A stretch of 64,000 bases of DNA from positions 1,178,001-1,242,000 of the forward strand of contig JALUTQ010000037.1 in assembly GCA_032718865.1 (NCBI GenBank), written 5' to 3'. Numbering within the stretch: position 1 is the stretch's first letter; the number at the start of each line of letters is the position of its first letter. The notes under the pieces are model-generated. The model searched no databases. It was not told the DNA's origin and saw only the letters and a list, made by a program, of their open reading frames with translations. The DNA is from Tilletia caries (taxonomy: Eukaryota > Basidiomycota > Exobasidiomycetes > Tilletiales > Tilletiaceae). Position numbers and translations under genes: made by a program. This document shows, piece after piece, positions 44,082 to 54,886 of the stretch.

Positions 44082-44466
44082 CGCCGGCAAGAGCAGCGCA
44101 GGCACAGACACAACGGGAAGCTTCACCTTTCGGACAGGCAGCAAGGATGACAGTTCTGGGGGACCCGGGTCAACTTTTTTGGAGGGGAAGGTCGAGCGTG
44201 GAGATCGGGCGACCTTCAGCCCGCTCGGAGGCTTTCGTGGGCGACCACATGGCAAGTAGTGACGCCACAGCCCACAGGGAACATCTCCACCTTGGCTGAG
44301 TGCTGACCCATCCCCCCTCCCCTCCTGCTTGTCCTCTGCGATCGAGACGCTGACAGCATGCGGGTCGCGCCTGACACACTGACATGTGCAGCGTCTCCCC
44401 AAGGACAGGAATATGACGACAACTGATTACTGATTGGCAGTGCCTTTGCTTTGTCTCCTTCGCGGG
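44082..44466. other. Divergent promoter of paralog C and the 200-aa gene
   Basis: The gap between the two ATGs is 494 bp. No coding frame with ATG lies inside it on either strand; the upstream frame of paralog C opens only from a TTG. Confidence 0.5.
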
Positions 44467-44473
44467 TATAAGA
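44467..44473 (+). promoter_or_regulatory. TATA-like box of the 200-aa gene
   Basis: TATAAGA lies 103 bp upstream of the ATG at 44576, followed by a CT-rich stretch at about 44515-44545. Confidence 0.45.
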
Positions 44474-44575
44474 ACGAGCTCTACAGTCCCAAACACGCTG
44501 ACGTTCCAAGCTTTCCCAAAACCCTCCCTCTTCTTCTAGCACGCTCCCATTGAACCTCTTGCAACCAGATTCACC

Positions 44576-45371
44576 ATGCCTGACCACATGAACCGCGGCC
44601 CGCACACCGGCCTCGAGCCTGGCACTCTTGCTAGCGACATGGACGCATCCCAGCGCAAATCAATTATCTCCGTGAGTAGCCGTACCCCTTCCCTCCCTCG
44701 CATACAAGCCGGTCCTTGTTCTGAGCTTGTCCCCCCATAATCTCGCCCTCGTCCTCGTTCTCTGTCCGCCCCTCTTCCCCCCAACAGAACTTCGACTACG
44801 ACGAGCTCATCAAGATCCAACTGCCCCAAGCAGCCGGTATCCACAACGTAGCCGTCTTCGACCTCGACGACGTCCGCCCCGTCGGCGCGACCGCAAAGTC
44901 CTTCACCACGCGCTTCAACAAAGACCCATCCGAGCTCCGCGCGCTCGTCGACCGGTTCACCGTCGCAAACGCTCCCGCCGCCCCACCCGCCGAGAAATCG
45001 ACCTCGTTCGAATTGGGCGGGGGCACATACACCGTCTCGGGTCCGCGCGGTGGGCAGTTTCCCTTGGATCTCGCCGTGTTGCATGGGAAGACGGAGGATG
45101 GGGAAGATGATGTGCTGTTTGCGAGTAAGACGGCGGCTGTGTTGGTGCTCGTACAGGCCAACCCTGCTGTCGCGGATGAGCAGCAGCGTAAGAGGTCAGA
45201 TTCGGAGGAGGCCTCGAAGCTTGCAAAGGAGAAGGACACTGTTTGGTCTGCTGTTCGGGTGAGTGTGATCGTCCTTCCCGACCTGATTCTGAATAACCGG
45301 AGCTGACGCTGATTCTTGATCTCTCGCCTTGACAGTCCTTCACGCAAGCTCTGACGTCTCGGGGCCTGTAA
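44576..45371 (+). CDS. Conserved-looking protein of unknown function, 200 aa
   Basis: Three exons (44576-44671, 44788-45258, 45336-45371) in phase 0 throughout. There is no signal peptide or membrane segment. The middle is a mixed alpha/beta region (NFDYDELIKIQLPQAAGIHNVAVFDLDD; SFELGGGTYTVSGPRGGQFPLDLAVLHG; VLFASKTAAVLVLVQANP) that recalls a profilin- or roadblock-like small fold, but I do not recognise the family. A charged helix (EQQRKRSDSEEASKLAKEKD) precedes the last exon. The clean splice sites, TATA-like box and balanced composition support a real gene, presumably cytosolic. Confidence 0.65.
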
Positions 45372-45668
45372 ATAACGTATGTAACTGCAAAGCCAAATGT
45401 GCAAGTTGTCAACAGGAGATGAAACGTTCAGCACCCCAAAGCTTCCCGTTATGACTCAAGAAACGGCTCTGTGTGTGGAGCCGGGCCGCAGAGAGATCGA
45501 GCCACAGAGAGACGCTGCGAACGCAGCAAAATGAGGGATGCAAAATTGTCCGGTGCGAGGATGTGAGAAGAGGATAAAGAACGGATAGCTCGAGGCGAGT
45601 GTGGTTGGAGAGAGGATTATGCGGGTTCCAGACGAGAAAGGGTGGGGGTGAGCGGATTCGACGTGCGC

Positions 45669-46388
45669 TCAGAGGACAAGGACCGCCGCGCCGATGAGGG
45701 CAGCCGCGCCCATGGCAGCCATGGAGGCGACACCCGACGAGCCGATAAGGGGGTTGGCGGAGCTCGACTTGTTGTTGTTGGATGCGGTCGATGTGGGAGG
45801 GTTGAAGCTGCAGGAGTAAGATAAAAGAAAGAGGAAACGGGTGAGCTTTTTTGTCGTCCAAGCGCACTGTGGGTCCGCAGGAGGTTAGCCTTGTCGTACC
45901 TGTTCTGCTGGAAGTATGTGGAGTCGACGAACTGTCCGGAACCGTTGGCGTAGCAGACACCGTCAATGATGTCGCCTCCGGGGCCTGCGTTGGGGACAGA
46001 AGGGACACCGAAATGTGTCAGCAGCGGCAGCGCATACGCAAAATGAGAACAGCTACTCACAGCAGTAAGCAGTGTTGCTCGCCACAGACGGCAGGATGCA
46101 ACTAGCGGCAGTCCCGCTGACGAAGTTGCTCTTTGTCCTCGTGGCCGTTCCCGCGCGCAACTGCGACGCAGAGAAGATACCAGCCTTAGTGATGCTCGAC
46201 CTCAGCGAGGCAAAGTCGGACGAGTACGAGTCGATAACGCCGGAGAAGATGGAGTTGAGCGCGGCTCCTGTGGGAAGGGAGCTGTCACGCTTGATGGGCA
46301 TAGCGGGGGCTGCGGTGGGCTCGAGCGAGGCCGAGACGCTCGCGATGGCGAGGGTGAGGGTGAGGAGGGCGCTGGTTGTGAACTGCAT
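45669..46388 (-). CDS. Small secreted protein with GPI-type tail
   Basis: Three exons (46388-46061, 45984-45900, 45807-45669) give 183 aa. The signal peptide is MQFTTSALLTLTLAIASVSAS, followed by a KR dibasic site near residue 33 and a short helical region. Six-odd cysteines are concentrated in ASCILPSVASNTAYCCPGG and IIDGVCYANGSGQ. The C terminus is Asn/Ser-rich and ends in a hydrophobic Ala/Gly/Leu run (AALIGAAVLVL) typical of GPI anchoring. Such Ser-rich, cysteine-bearing wall proteins are common in basidiomycetes. The function is unknown. The gene converges on the 200-aa gene, and the 297-bp gap between their stops shows nothing. Confidence 0.75.
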
Positions 46389-47121
46389 GATGGATGATAG
46401 ATGTTCTGTGGGGTTATTAGAAAAGAGTGAGGGTAGCCTGTCAAAGGTGTTCGCTGTTGGGATTAGGAGAGGGTGATGGTGATGGTGGTTAGAGGAAGGG
46501 TTCAACGTCTCGCTGCGAAAGAAAGGTGAGCTCCTATATATGCAGGCCGTCGGTGAGCTGTCAGCTGGGTGAGGCAAAAGGTTGGGATTGAAGTGGCACG
46601 ATAAATTTCATCGGATGAAAGTGAGCAGCTGGTGGGTGTGGACTGTGGGTACAGGAGCAGTGTGACAAAAGCCAACCTCGTGGACCGGGGAAGCCGACGG
46701 GAGATGGAATGCGCTAGCGAATTCACTGTTCTCGTGCTCCAGCGCTGCGGCCTGCGGAGTGCAGATCGATGGAAAGAGAGGATGTGAGCACAAAGCGAGA
46801 GAACGAGGATCGACAAATTGATGCTGGTTCAGAACAGACAACCCTTCGCCGGCCGCTCGCCGCATCTGCGCCCTGCGCTGACGCCTGACCTGGTGGGGTA
46901 TCGGCGAGCGCTGAGGCCGCTGCTGGCAGCAGCAGACCATCCAACCGTCCTGTTGGAAGCGGAGAGTGAGTAGAGGTGATGGACTGACTTCTCTGCTGAA
47001 GATCAGCCCATGTTTGTGGAACGCTGGTATGGGTTCGAGGAACGGAGCAGGAACGGGAGGATCTGTTCAGGGTCAGACTTTTTTTTTCAAATACGAGAGG
47101 GCCTTTTGTAGGTCGTGTCTA
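46389..47121. other. Promoter of the secreted-protein gene and non-coding DNA
   Basis: A TATATA at 46535-46540 sits about 150 bp upstream of the ATG at 46388 on the minus strand and is the likely TATA element. Beyond it, to the fold-back element at 47122, no coding frame with recognisable similarity was seen. Confidence 0.45.
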
Positions 47122-48352
47122 GGTTTTGTCTATTGGCCGACCCCGGTCGGTTTTGGTCAGTCGACCGACCGGGTCGGAGGACAAAGGGAACCGTCTGAAA
47201 ACCGACCCCGTGTCACCGTGCACTCCAGACCACCGCTCGGACCGTTGTGACCCTGCGCTCGAGCGAGAACGGGTGAATATCCCGATCTATGGTCGGTTCG
47301 CCCCGAGCACCCTGGCACTGACCCCGATCTATGGTTGAGTGACCCCATAAAGATGGTCATGTGACCCCATAAAGATGGTCGATTGAGCCCGTAAAAAACG
47401 CAATTTTTGGTGCATTGACCCCGTAAGATTAGTACATTGAACCCATAAAGATGGTCGATTGGCCCCATAAAGATGGTGGACAGAGCCCATAAAGATGGTG
47501 GACAGAGCCCGTAATGTCTATTTCAGCCGGATAGAGCGGTAGTGTGTACTGACACTGTCCAAACGACCGGTCGGGCCTTCAGGTATGTAAGAGGGTTCAA
47601 CTCACACACAAGTCGAGCTTCTGTGAAGCGTTTCCGCCCGTCGACGAGCTCTCAAAGTGAATTACGTCGCCGAAGACCGCCATCCCGGCCCCCTATGACC
47701 GGATATGACCCTGGAAGCTCAGTACAGTTACTTCAGGCACCCTGGCCGCTGTAGAATAATTTATCTGGAAGATTTGGAAGCAGGGAAGGTCGCCAAAGGC
47801 GATTTGAGATTTTTATGGGGCCAGTGCCCTGCCTTATGGGGCCAATCGACCATCTTTATGGGCTCAATCGCCTTTGTTTATGGGTTCAGTCGCCGATAAT
47901 TACGGGCTGAATCGCCTCATCTTACGGGCTCAATTCAAAAAACGCTTACGGGGCCAATCGCCTCATGCTCGGGGCGAATCGACCATAGATCGGGACATTC
48001 AGGTTACTTGCGCGCTCGAGCCTCCTCTGGTCTCGAGCCGGGTAAAACCCCTTTAGTCTCAGTCCTGAAAATTGCTGAGCCGACTTTCAGAATTTCTCCC
48101 ACACCCGCCTTATGGCTCAGACTGAAAGGCAGGCGGAGCGGGGGGACAAGGAAAAAGACGTCCGTGTCACTGAGGTAAAATTAGGCAATCAGTTTTCGAA
48201 GTGTAAACCGGCCTATTCTAGGTCTGCTGAGACTTTTACGGCGTGGGGTCGATCAATAGACATAGGGTCGGTTCTCAAACATGGGGTCGGTCCTGAGTGG
48301 GTACCGACCCCGGGGGTCGAGTACCGACCGGGGTCGGCCAATAGACACGACC
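47122..48352. mobile_element. Fold-back element with minisatellite arms
   Basis: The ends read GGTTTTGTCTATTGGCC on the left and the inverse of GGTCGTGTCTATTGGCC on the right, continuing as inverted repeats into a GACCCCGGTCGG motif. The nine-base sequence TCGTGTCTA occurs directly at both outer flanks (47113-47121 and 48353-48361), which would fit a Mutator-like 9-bp duplication. That motif is also part of the terminal repeat, so the boundary is uncertain. Inside, the left arm (about 47275-47530) and right arm (about 47810-48000) are inverted copies of a 22-bp minisatellite built on CCCATAAAGATGGTCGATTG. No transposase frame is present. Confidence 0.6.
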
Positions 48353-48361
48353 TCGTGTCTA

Positions 48362-49434
48362 TTAGGGGTAGTCAAAGTCGAATCTGGCCCCAGAAACGTT
48401 CTGGAAATGAGGTGGAAATGGGGACAAAAATGGTCCTGACTTTGAGTACACCCCCAAAGTCTGAGGATTTTTTAATTTCATCTTGAGAATTCCCCAGACT
48501 TTAGTATGGGGTTATATCTGCCCCTTAGATCTTACGGCCGAGACGAATGTTGCAACATCGCTCGAATAAAATCTTTCAAAACTTCTTGAAATCTTCTCAA
48601 ACTTCGCCTGGGTGTCCGTGTTCTAAGCATCCATCGACGCTCTCGATTTCTCCCAGTTTTATTTATGAAGATAGCAATTTGCTGTTCACATGCCGTCCTT
48701 CCGCCGTTCGTTGCCCGTTTCTGTCTCTCTTCCACCTCCACTTTTCCCACGCCTTCGATAGCCGTAGTCAAAACTCAAAACCCTCCGAGAATGTTGAAAG
48801 GTCTTCAACTTTTTGACGAACGCCTTATAACGCAGCTACCAAGTACCAACTGCACAACTTACTCCAGCGTTCACTAACCTTCAACTCTGACCTGCCTACA
48901 ACTTACAAGTCGTGCCAGGGGTAAGTTGCTTGAGATACACGCAAACATCTACCAGGTGAATGGTGATGGTGCCCCAAAAATCAAAATGCTACTGACTACT
49001 GAGCACTGAGTACTGACTACTGGTACTGACTACTGACTAGGATTATTGAGGTCTGACTGTCTGAGTGCTGATATTCCTACGTTCTTTTCTATTCCAATTT
49101 TATTCTTGCTGCTGGTAGATCGTAGTCCGGGGTCCTGATCAGCTTCATCGCTTCTATTTTAATCTCCTACGTTCTACCGGACTTGGCCTTACAATATTGA
49201 CCCATTGTCATATGCATTCATGCTGCATGCTGCATGCTGCTGGCTGCATGCATTATCGCGGGCAGCATTGTTTATGTTCTGACTTCTCAGAACCCTCTTG
49301 CAAGAACGAATGCACTCACACACTGAGCGCCATTCTATCAGATGAATGAGATACTGATCTGCTCATCAGCTTATCTGCGCATGGGCTCATCCGCTCATCA
49401 TATACGTCATGTGTGACAACTCACGGCGGAGAGC
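48362..49434. other. Non-coding repeat-rich DNA
   Basis: 48362-48480 (GGGGTAGTCAAAGTCG onward) matches, in reverse orientation, the flank of the related repeat at about 55990-56080. 48985-49040 is an irregular ACTGACTACT repeat, and 49225-49258 is a CATGCTG repeat. The last 80 bases resemble the tandem unit at 52593-52930 and form the left flank of the LTR element. No gene was seen. Confidence 0.5.
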
Positions 49435-49698
49435 TGTACAAGTGTGGCACTTGCGAGTAAGAGAAAGTTGTGTTCAATGAGTGATGACTGAGGGAAGCTA
49501 AGTACAAGTGAGGAGTGCGAGAGAAGTGAAGTAATCGAGCGAGAAGCGTGGGAAATGTGGAGGAAGGAGTCTCGGCCGAGAGGGAAGTGAGTAGTGAGAG
49601 AAAGTGAGAGAGGAAGTGAGGGAGATTAGATATGATAACGGAACGGGGAAAGAACGGTGAGGAGGATGGCGGTGAGCCCAGAGTCCATACTAGCACAT
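49435..49698. repeat. 3' LTR of the short LTR element
   Basis: Starts TGTACAAGTGTGGCACTTG and ends ATACTAGCACA on the plus strand; it matches 51582-51851. Confidence 0.8.
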
Positions 49699-51299
49699 GC
49701 CCACCCTTTAAAGACGACTGTCCCGAGTCGTTGTGGAAAGAATGAAAAGAGAAGTAAAGGCGAGGAAAGAATCAGGAAGAGGAGAAGCGGGAAAAGGTGC
49801 GAGAATGGAGCGTCATCGCGGAGGGGCGGGGTTGGAGTCATCTCGAAGGTGTCACCGGTGAGATTGGCGACCTAGAGGGCAGTATCAAAAGCAAGGGTCT
49901 CGCCGGCGCCCCTTTGCCCAACTCAATCGCTCTATCTCGTCCGCCTCGATGGTACGCTCGTCGGTTCCGCTGCACCTGTAGAAGGAGACCAGGGGTGGCG
50001 ATCATGTCGGACATGCCGCATGCGCATGACGACGAGACGATGTCCATCTCCTCGGCCGTCTCACTCTCGACGGTGACGCCAGTCGTTCCATCCCCCACCG
50101 GAATGCTTGTAAAGCGAGCAGACCGTGTCCGTTGCCGGGATGCGGACGCCCTCAGCGATGAGGTTGACCTTGGAGGTACCGGCGAGGAATGAATGAGGCG
50201 CTGATGGACTCGATGCTGATATTGTCCACGACGAAGGCGATGTCGGCGGGAAGAGGTCGCGGCAGAGCTGCTGTACACGGGAAATGAGGGTGTCAAAACG
50301 AGAACGAGTGATGTTGGACGCGTCAGCGGCGGTCTGCTTGGCTGACGTGAACTCGTCGTCGGCAGTTGTCTGCGCGAAGCCAAAGGCACCACCGGATGGA
50401 CTGGGCCATCGTGATCTCGAGTTTGCTGCCGTCGAAGCTACCACCGAGGAGCATGTATGCGGTGGTGGCGGCGTGCGTCGTGCGATGGTGGCCTGCTGAA
50501 GACGTCTTGGAGACTGTCCATGTAACGGAGGGAGTTGCCTCGACCTCGACGTCGGTGGTGTGGAGAATGTGTAGGTTGGGGGTTTAGCGGTCTGGTTCTT
50601 GGCGGCGTCACCAATGAGGCGCTCTCCTGCGCAAATACCCTCCTCTGCCGTCATCGACATGCTCTGGGACATGGCTGATGAACCCAACTCTTGCTCCTGC
50701 TGGGGTAAGACGTGGAGAGGACGCTTGTATGCGAAAGGAGGAGACGGCAGTCGACGCGGAACGTGAGGGTGCTGGGACCGTTCAAGCCCGTGAGCCGTCG
50801 GCTGATATCGTTGACCTTTGCATTCAGCATCTGGAGTAACGCGTCGGGGCGAGAGTGGCGGAGATGAGAGCCGGTCATGAAGCGTATAGCCGGTAAGGGT
50901 GACGCCGAGAACACTGGGACGAGGAAGAGAGTCGCGTCGAAGGAACGGATCCTCAGTCTTGCAGTCGAGGACAATGAAGATGTCGTGCGTGGACGCCGAA
51001 GGTATCCCCGAGAGCTGCTGGGAGACTGAGGGACCGACGGGAGATGATGGGTGAAGGTGAGGCGACCGAGAGCCTTGATGTGGCTGCTGAAAACCGAGTA
51101 AGGTTGCTGGGAACCGATGGAATGCTGCTGAGAGCCGGTGAGAGCGCCATCATTGAAGCTGCTGAAGGTCGAAGGTTGCTGGGAACCGAAGTGCTGCTGG
51201 GAGCTGAATGTGGCTGCTGGGAGCCGGAGGGTGACTGCTGGGAGTCGTGTCAGCTGCTGAGAGCTGGCGTGAGCTGCTAGAAGCCTAGAAGCCGAAGAA

Positions 51300-51420
51300 A
51301 GGCTGTTGGAAGCGAGAGTGTGGCTGTTGGAAGCCGGTGTGTGGCTGTTGGAAGCCGGTGTGTGGCTGTTGGAAGCCGGTGTGTGGCTGTTGGGAGCCGG
51401 TGTGTGGCTGCTGGGGGCCG
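51300..51420. repeat. 21-bp minisatellite inside the LTR element
   Basis: About five units of TGGCTGTTGGAAGCCGGTGTG, with degenerate GCTGCTGGGAGCCG relatives from about 51080 to 51500. On the minus strand it reads as an HTPASNS heptapeptide repeat. Confidence 0.8.
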
Positions 51421-51581
51421 ATGGAAGACTACTGGGAGTCGTGGTAAGGCTGCTGAGAGCCGAGTAAGCTGCTGGGAGCTCGAGGTGACTACTGGGAGTC
51501 GATGGTGGTGCTGAAAGAGCGCCGGCGTGAGTGTCTCGCCTGCGTCGTTCGCTCAGCGAGAGAGAAACACTCTCATCACCA

Positions 51582-51851
51582 TGTACAAGTGTGACACTTG
51601 CAAGAGAAGAGGAGACTGTATTCAATGAGTGATGACTGAGGGAAGCTAAGTACAAGTGAGGAGGAGGAGTGCGAGAGAAGTGAAGTAATCGAGCGAGAAG
51701 CGTGGGAAATGTGGAGGAAGGAGTCTCGGCCGAGAGGGAAGTGAGTAGTGAGAGAAAGTGAGAGAGGAAGTGAGGGAGATTAGATATGATAACGGAACGG
51801 GGAAAGAACGGTGAGGAGGATGGCGGTGAGCCCAGAGTCCATACTAGCACA
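51582..51851. repeat. 5' LTR of the short LTR element
   Basis: Starts TGTACAAGTGTGACACTTG and ends ATACTAGCACA on the plus strand. It differs from the partner LTR by short indels, including an extra GAGGAG. Confidence 0.8.
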
Positions 51852-51893
51852 TAAGCGGCAGTCCATATTGATTCATCAACTGTGGCCTGTGAA

Positions 51894-52592
51894 CAGAGGT
51901 CGGCATGAGTATGGGTAAACCTTGGGTATACCCAGTACTGTACCCAAGTACTTGGGTACAGTCTTGGGTATGAGCTGTCAGATACCCAAGTTTCAATACT
52001 TGAGTATTACTTGAGTAATACTCACCGTACCTAAGATGTACCCAAGAATGTACCCACCTTTTTACGCAACAAAAGTTGACATTCACGTCTTCTTTCGTGC
52101 ATTCGAATACACATAACACAATAGTGACCAGCCTTTCAGTCTTCAGAAAACCCAGTCATGGCGTTTATGCTCACATGCTCACATACGTGATACGATACCT
52201 CTGGGCATACAGTGGATCTTCCGATTGATTACAGCTGATAGTGACATAGTGACAACTTCAGAAACTATAGTGCTGAACGAAGTGACTATAGTGACAGCTG
52301 CAGCAACTATAGTACAAATGTTGTGACTATAGTGATTATGGCTGTCACTATAGTGATAGTAACTGTCACTGTAGTGATTATGGCTGTCACTATAGTGATA
52401 GTAGCCGTCACTATAGTGATTATGGCTGTCACTATAGTGATACCTGACTGACCAAAATACTCGCGAGTATACCCAAGTATTACTTGGGTATACTCGCGAG
52501 TACAAGTATCGATCTCGTCGGAAAAAATACTTGTACCCAAGAGTACAGTATCGTTGGTCGAATACCCAAGACTGTACCCATGCCGACCTCTG
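51894..52592 (-). mobile_element. hAT-like non-autonomous element (MITE), copy 2
   Basis: Reverse-oriented relative of 38548-39217 with the same CAGAGGTCGGCATG ends and the same subterminal TACCCAAG and central CACTATAGT repeats. It is flanked on both sides by CCTGTGAA, a perfect 8-bp target duplication. The unoccupied version of this site is present in the neighbouring tandem unit near 52780 (TGTGGCCTGTGGGCACC), which confirms the boundaries to the base. Confidence 0.92.
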
Positions 52593-52930
52593 CCTGTGAA
52601 CACCGATCAGGTACGCATCACACATGTTACATTACAGCTTTGGCCTTTGGGCCTTTGGGGAGATCTATCTGCTCATCATCTATGGTGTGTGGAAAATCAC
52701 GGCGGAGAGCTCGAAGGGTAGCGAAGCTACCCTGAGAGCGAGGCGCGATAAGCGTCAGTCCATATTGATTCATCAACTGTGGCCTGTGGGCACCGATCAG
52801 GTACACATCACACATGTTACATTACAGCTTTGGCCTTTGGGGAGATCTATCTGCTCATCATCTATGGTTTGTGGAAAATCATGGCGGAGAGCTCGAAGGG
52901 TAGCGAAGCTACCCTGAGAGCGAGGCGCGT
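52593..52930. repeat. Tandem repeat of about 190 bp
   Basis: Two adjacent units run from CACCGATCAGGTAC through CACATGTTACATTACAGC, GAGATCTATCTGCTCATC and GGCGGAGAGCTCGAAGG to GAGCGAGGCGCG. Each contains the perfect hairpin GGGTAGC-GAA-GCTACCC. A third unit is split: its left part lies at about 49385-49434 and its right part at 51852-51893, separated by the LTR element and the hAT-like copy. Confidence 0.75.
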
Positions 52931-54878
52931 AGGGCGTCTATGTCATTTGGATGATTGACTGTGCCAAGTGCTTCTGGACCATTGTTTGGGTATGCCATCC
53001 ACATCTGACAGGTCACAGCATTGAGCACGTCTTTTGAGAATTCGAGTCTAAGATATTTAGACCAAGCATTAAGCAACATCAGTCCACAAACAAGGCATGC
53101 AGTCTCTTGCTACTTTTCATCTCCCGTTCATGTTCTAATTTCTATAAACTCATGGCCTCAAAAAGTCTGGGGAACACTCTGGCTCAAAAGCCAGGCCGGT
53201 GGGATTTTTGAGGAGCCTCCTCAGCCCCAGTGGTGGCCATAGGCGGGAGGATCATCCTCGACATGCTTTAGACCCTATCCTCAACATGTCGAGGAGGATA
53301 ACATGTCAGGGTCCAGGGATGATCCTGAGGCCTATAACAGAAGCGACAGAATTTCCCTTCATCCTCCTCATGCTACCTTTCAATCAGACTGACGACACTA
53401 TCATATGTATGTGATACCATAATGTGGAATTGTGGGTGAGGAAAAAGGACAGGAAGGACATATGATACATTATACACAACATAACAACGGAGAAACAAGG
53501 ACAGAAGAGAACTGGACCATCCGGGACAGCGCGTGCGTGTCGGATCAAGGACTGTGACTGTAAGGTGGGACGAGGACAGAGGTCATAAGGGAAGAAAGTG
53601 AGAAAAAATAGAATGTGAAATCTGCAGGGTGTGTGAAGAAAAATCAGCAGCGTGGAAGGGAAGACGGAAGTCAGCAGTCAATGCCGGAAGAGAAGAGAAC
53701 GAAGGCAAGCTGTGCTGACTGCTCTGGAAAAGAGAACAATGAGTTATTAGTCAGACGGCGGTGACGCGATGTGAAAAAGTCAGTGATGGTGTCAGATGGC
53801 GGATGCGGGTGCGGATGGGAGTGGGTGGGCTAGGGAAGAAGCTGGTGCTGCTGTGGGCGAGCGCAGGGAGGACACTGATGCTCGGGTGCTGATAGTTGAT
53901 ACGCATGCGCATGCTATCGCCCGGGTGCATGGGAAGGGGGGATGAAGAATGGTGAGCAGAGGTCTGACTGTCTGAGGGTGTGGAGGGAGGTCAGGGTGCG
54001 TGTGTGGATGGTGAAAATTTTCTAAGGCAGAAATTCTCGCGACACACCTCGCGACACCGGGTCGATCAATTCGCAACACCGTGTTGCGAACTCCCGGAGG
54101 AGTCTCTTCGGAAATCCTGGGTCAGGATGGACGCCCTTATCGCCTTCCTCCCCAATTCCACGTGGGAGCAAAACTAGATCACGTGACCCCACTTCCAGCT
54201 CGGCGGGGGGGCTTTGCCCCCCCGGAACCCCCAAAACCAAAAGGACAGTCTTGTCCGTCTCCATTGCTATCATGTCTAATCCTGCCCGCTACGCGCTAAC
54301 TCTAACCCGCAAAAAAAAAATGGTGAATGTTATCCTAACTTGGCGACCAAGTCGAAAAAAGAGGGAAAAAAAGAAAAAAAGCATGGCCATGGACGGAATC
54401 TATCCGCAGACCTGCAGAACCGCAAGCCGCATCACTAACCGCTCTACTACGAGGGAAAGTTGATGTCGGTCCCAATTGTTTGTAATACATAAGCATATGC
54501 AACGTGTGCGTGCTAAAGACAGTGGTCAAATCGCGCTAACGCGCGTCCCGATCGCCGAATCACCGATAACACGTGGCATTGGGGAGGAAGGCGATAAGGG
54601 TCTTCGTCAGGATACCCCAGGAGATCCACAGGAGACTCCTGGACATGTAAATTCCCAGAATTGTAAAATTTCATCTTGAAGAGCATCCCTGACAATCCCC
54701 TAAGATTACAGGAGAGGATTTCAGTCAGGAGGATCCCGGGTCCTCTTAAAATTTTGGGGGTGTACCCCACCAGGACGTAAATGAGAAGATGAGTGGAAAG
54801 GCTCATCAAAGTTGAGCTTAGTCGGCCGAGACAGGCGCAGACGTATTTCGAACGCTTTTGACCTTTTTTCTCAATCAC
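52931..54878. other. Non-coding DNA with nested inverted repeats
   Basis: 53230-53345 contains inverted pairs (AGGATCATCC/GGATGATCCT and CCTCGACATG/CATGTCGAGG). About 54105-54172 and 54560-54650 are an inverted duplication of roughly 70 bp centred on CCCTTATCGCCTTCCTCCCC, probably the ends of another small element. 54405-54470 on the minus strand looks like a decayed tRNA-derived sequence. 53420-53800 is purine-rich. No protein gene was recognised. Confidence 0.5.
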
Positions 54879-54886
54879 ATCATAAG

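Larger units (their letters stand above)
49435..51851 (-). mobile_element. Short non-autonomous LTR retrotransposon (TRIM/LARD-like)
   Basis: Direct repeats of 264 and 270 bp, each TG...CA on the plus strand, bound a 1.9-kb interior. Read on the minus strand, the 5' LTR (51851-51582) is followed directly by TGGTGATGAGAG, a typical position and start for a primer-binding site. The 3' LTR (49698-49435) is preceded by AAAGGGTGGG, a polypurine tract. This fixes the orientation. The interior holds no recognisable gag, protease, RT or integrase. The LTRs differ by small indels and a few substitutions. The flanks do not form a clean 5-bp duplication; compared with the tandem unit at 52593-52930, about 35 bp of target seem to be missing. 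Confidence 0.75.

Noticed and set aside
47340..47530. Regularly spaced repeats resembling a CRISPR array
   Set aside because: The units abut without spacers, vary in sequence, are mirrored on the opposite arm of a fold-back element, and the genome is eukaryotic.
50651..51850. 400-codon minus-strand frame
   Set aside because: It starts inside the LTR, runs through the 21-bp minisatellite (HTPASNS repeats) and has no gag or pol motif.
52179..52625. Open frame with repeated YHYSDSHN-type residues on the minus strand
   Set aside because: It is a translation of the CACTATAGT repeats inside the hAT-like element; the same artefact appears in the other copy at 38461-38947.
54405..54470. Possible tRNA on the minus strand (A-box-like GTAGTAGAGCGGTTAGTG)
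   Set aside because: No paired acceptor stem, an anticodon loop of wrong size and a poor B box; kept only as a decayed tRNA-like sequence.
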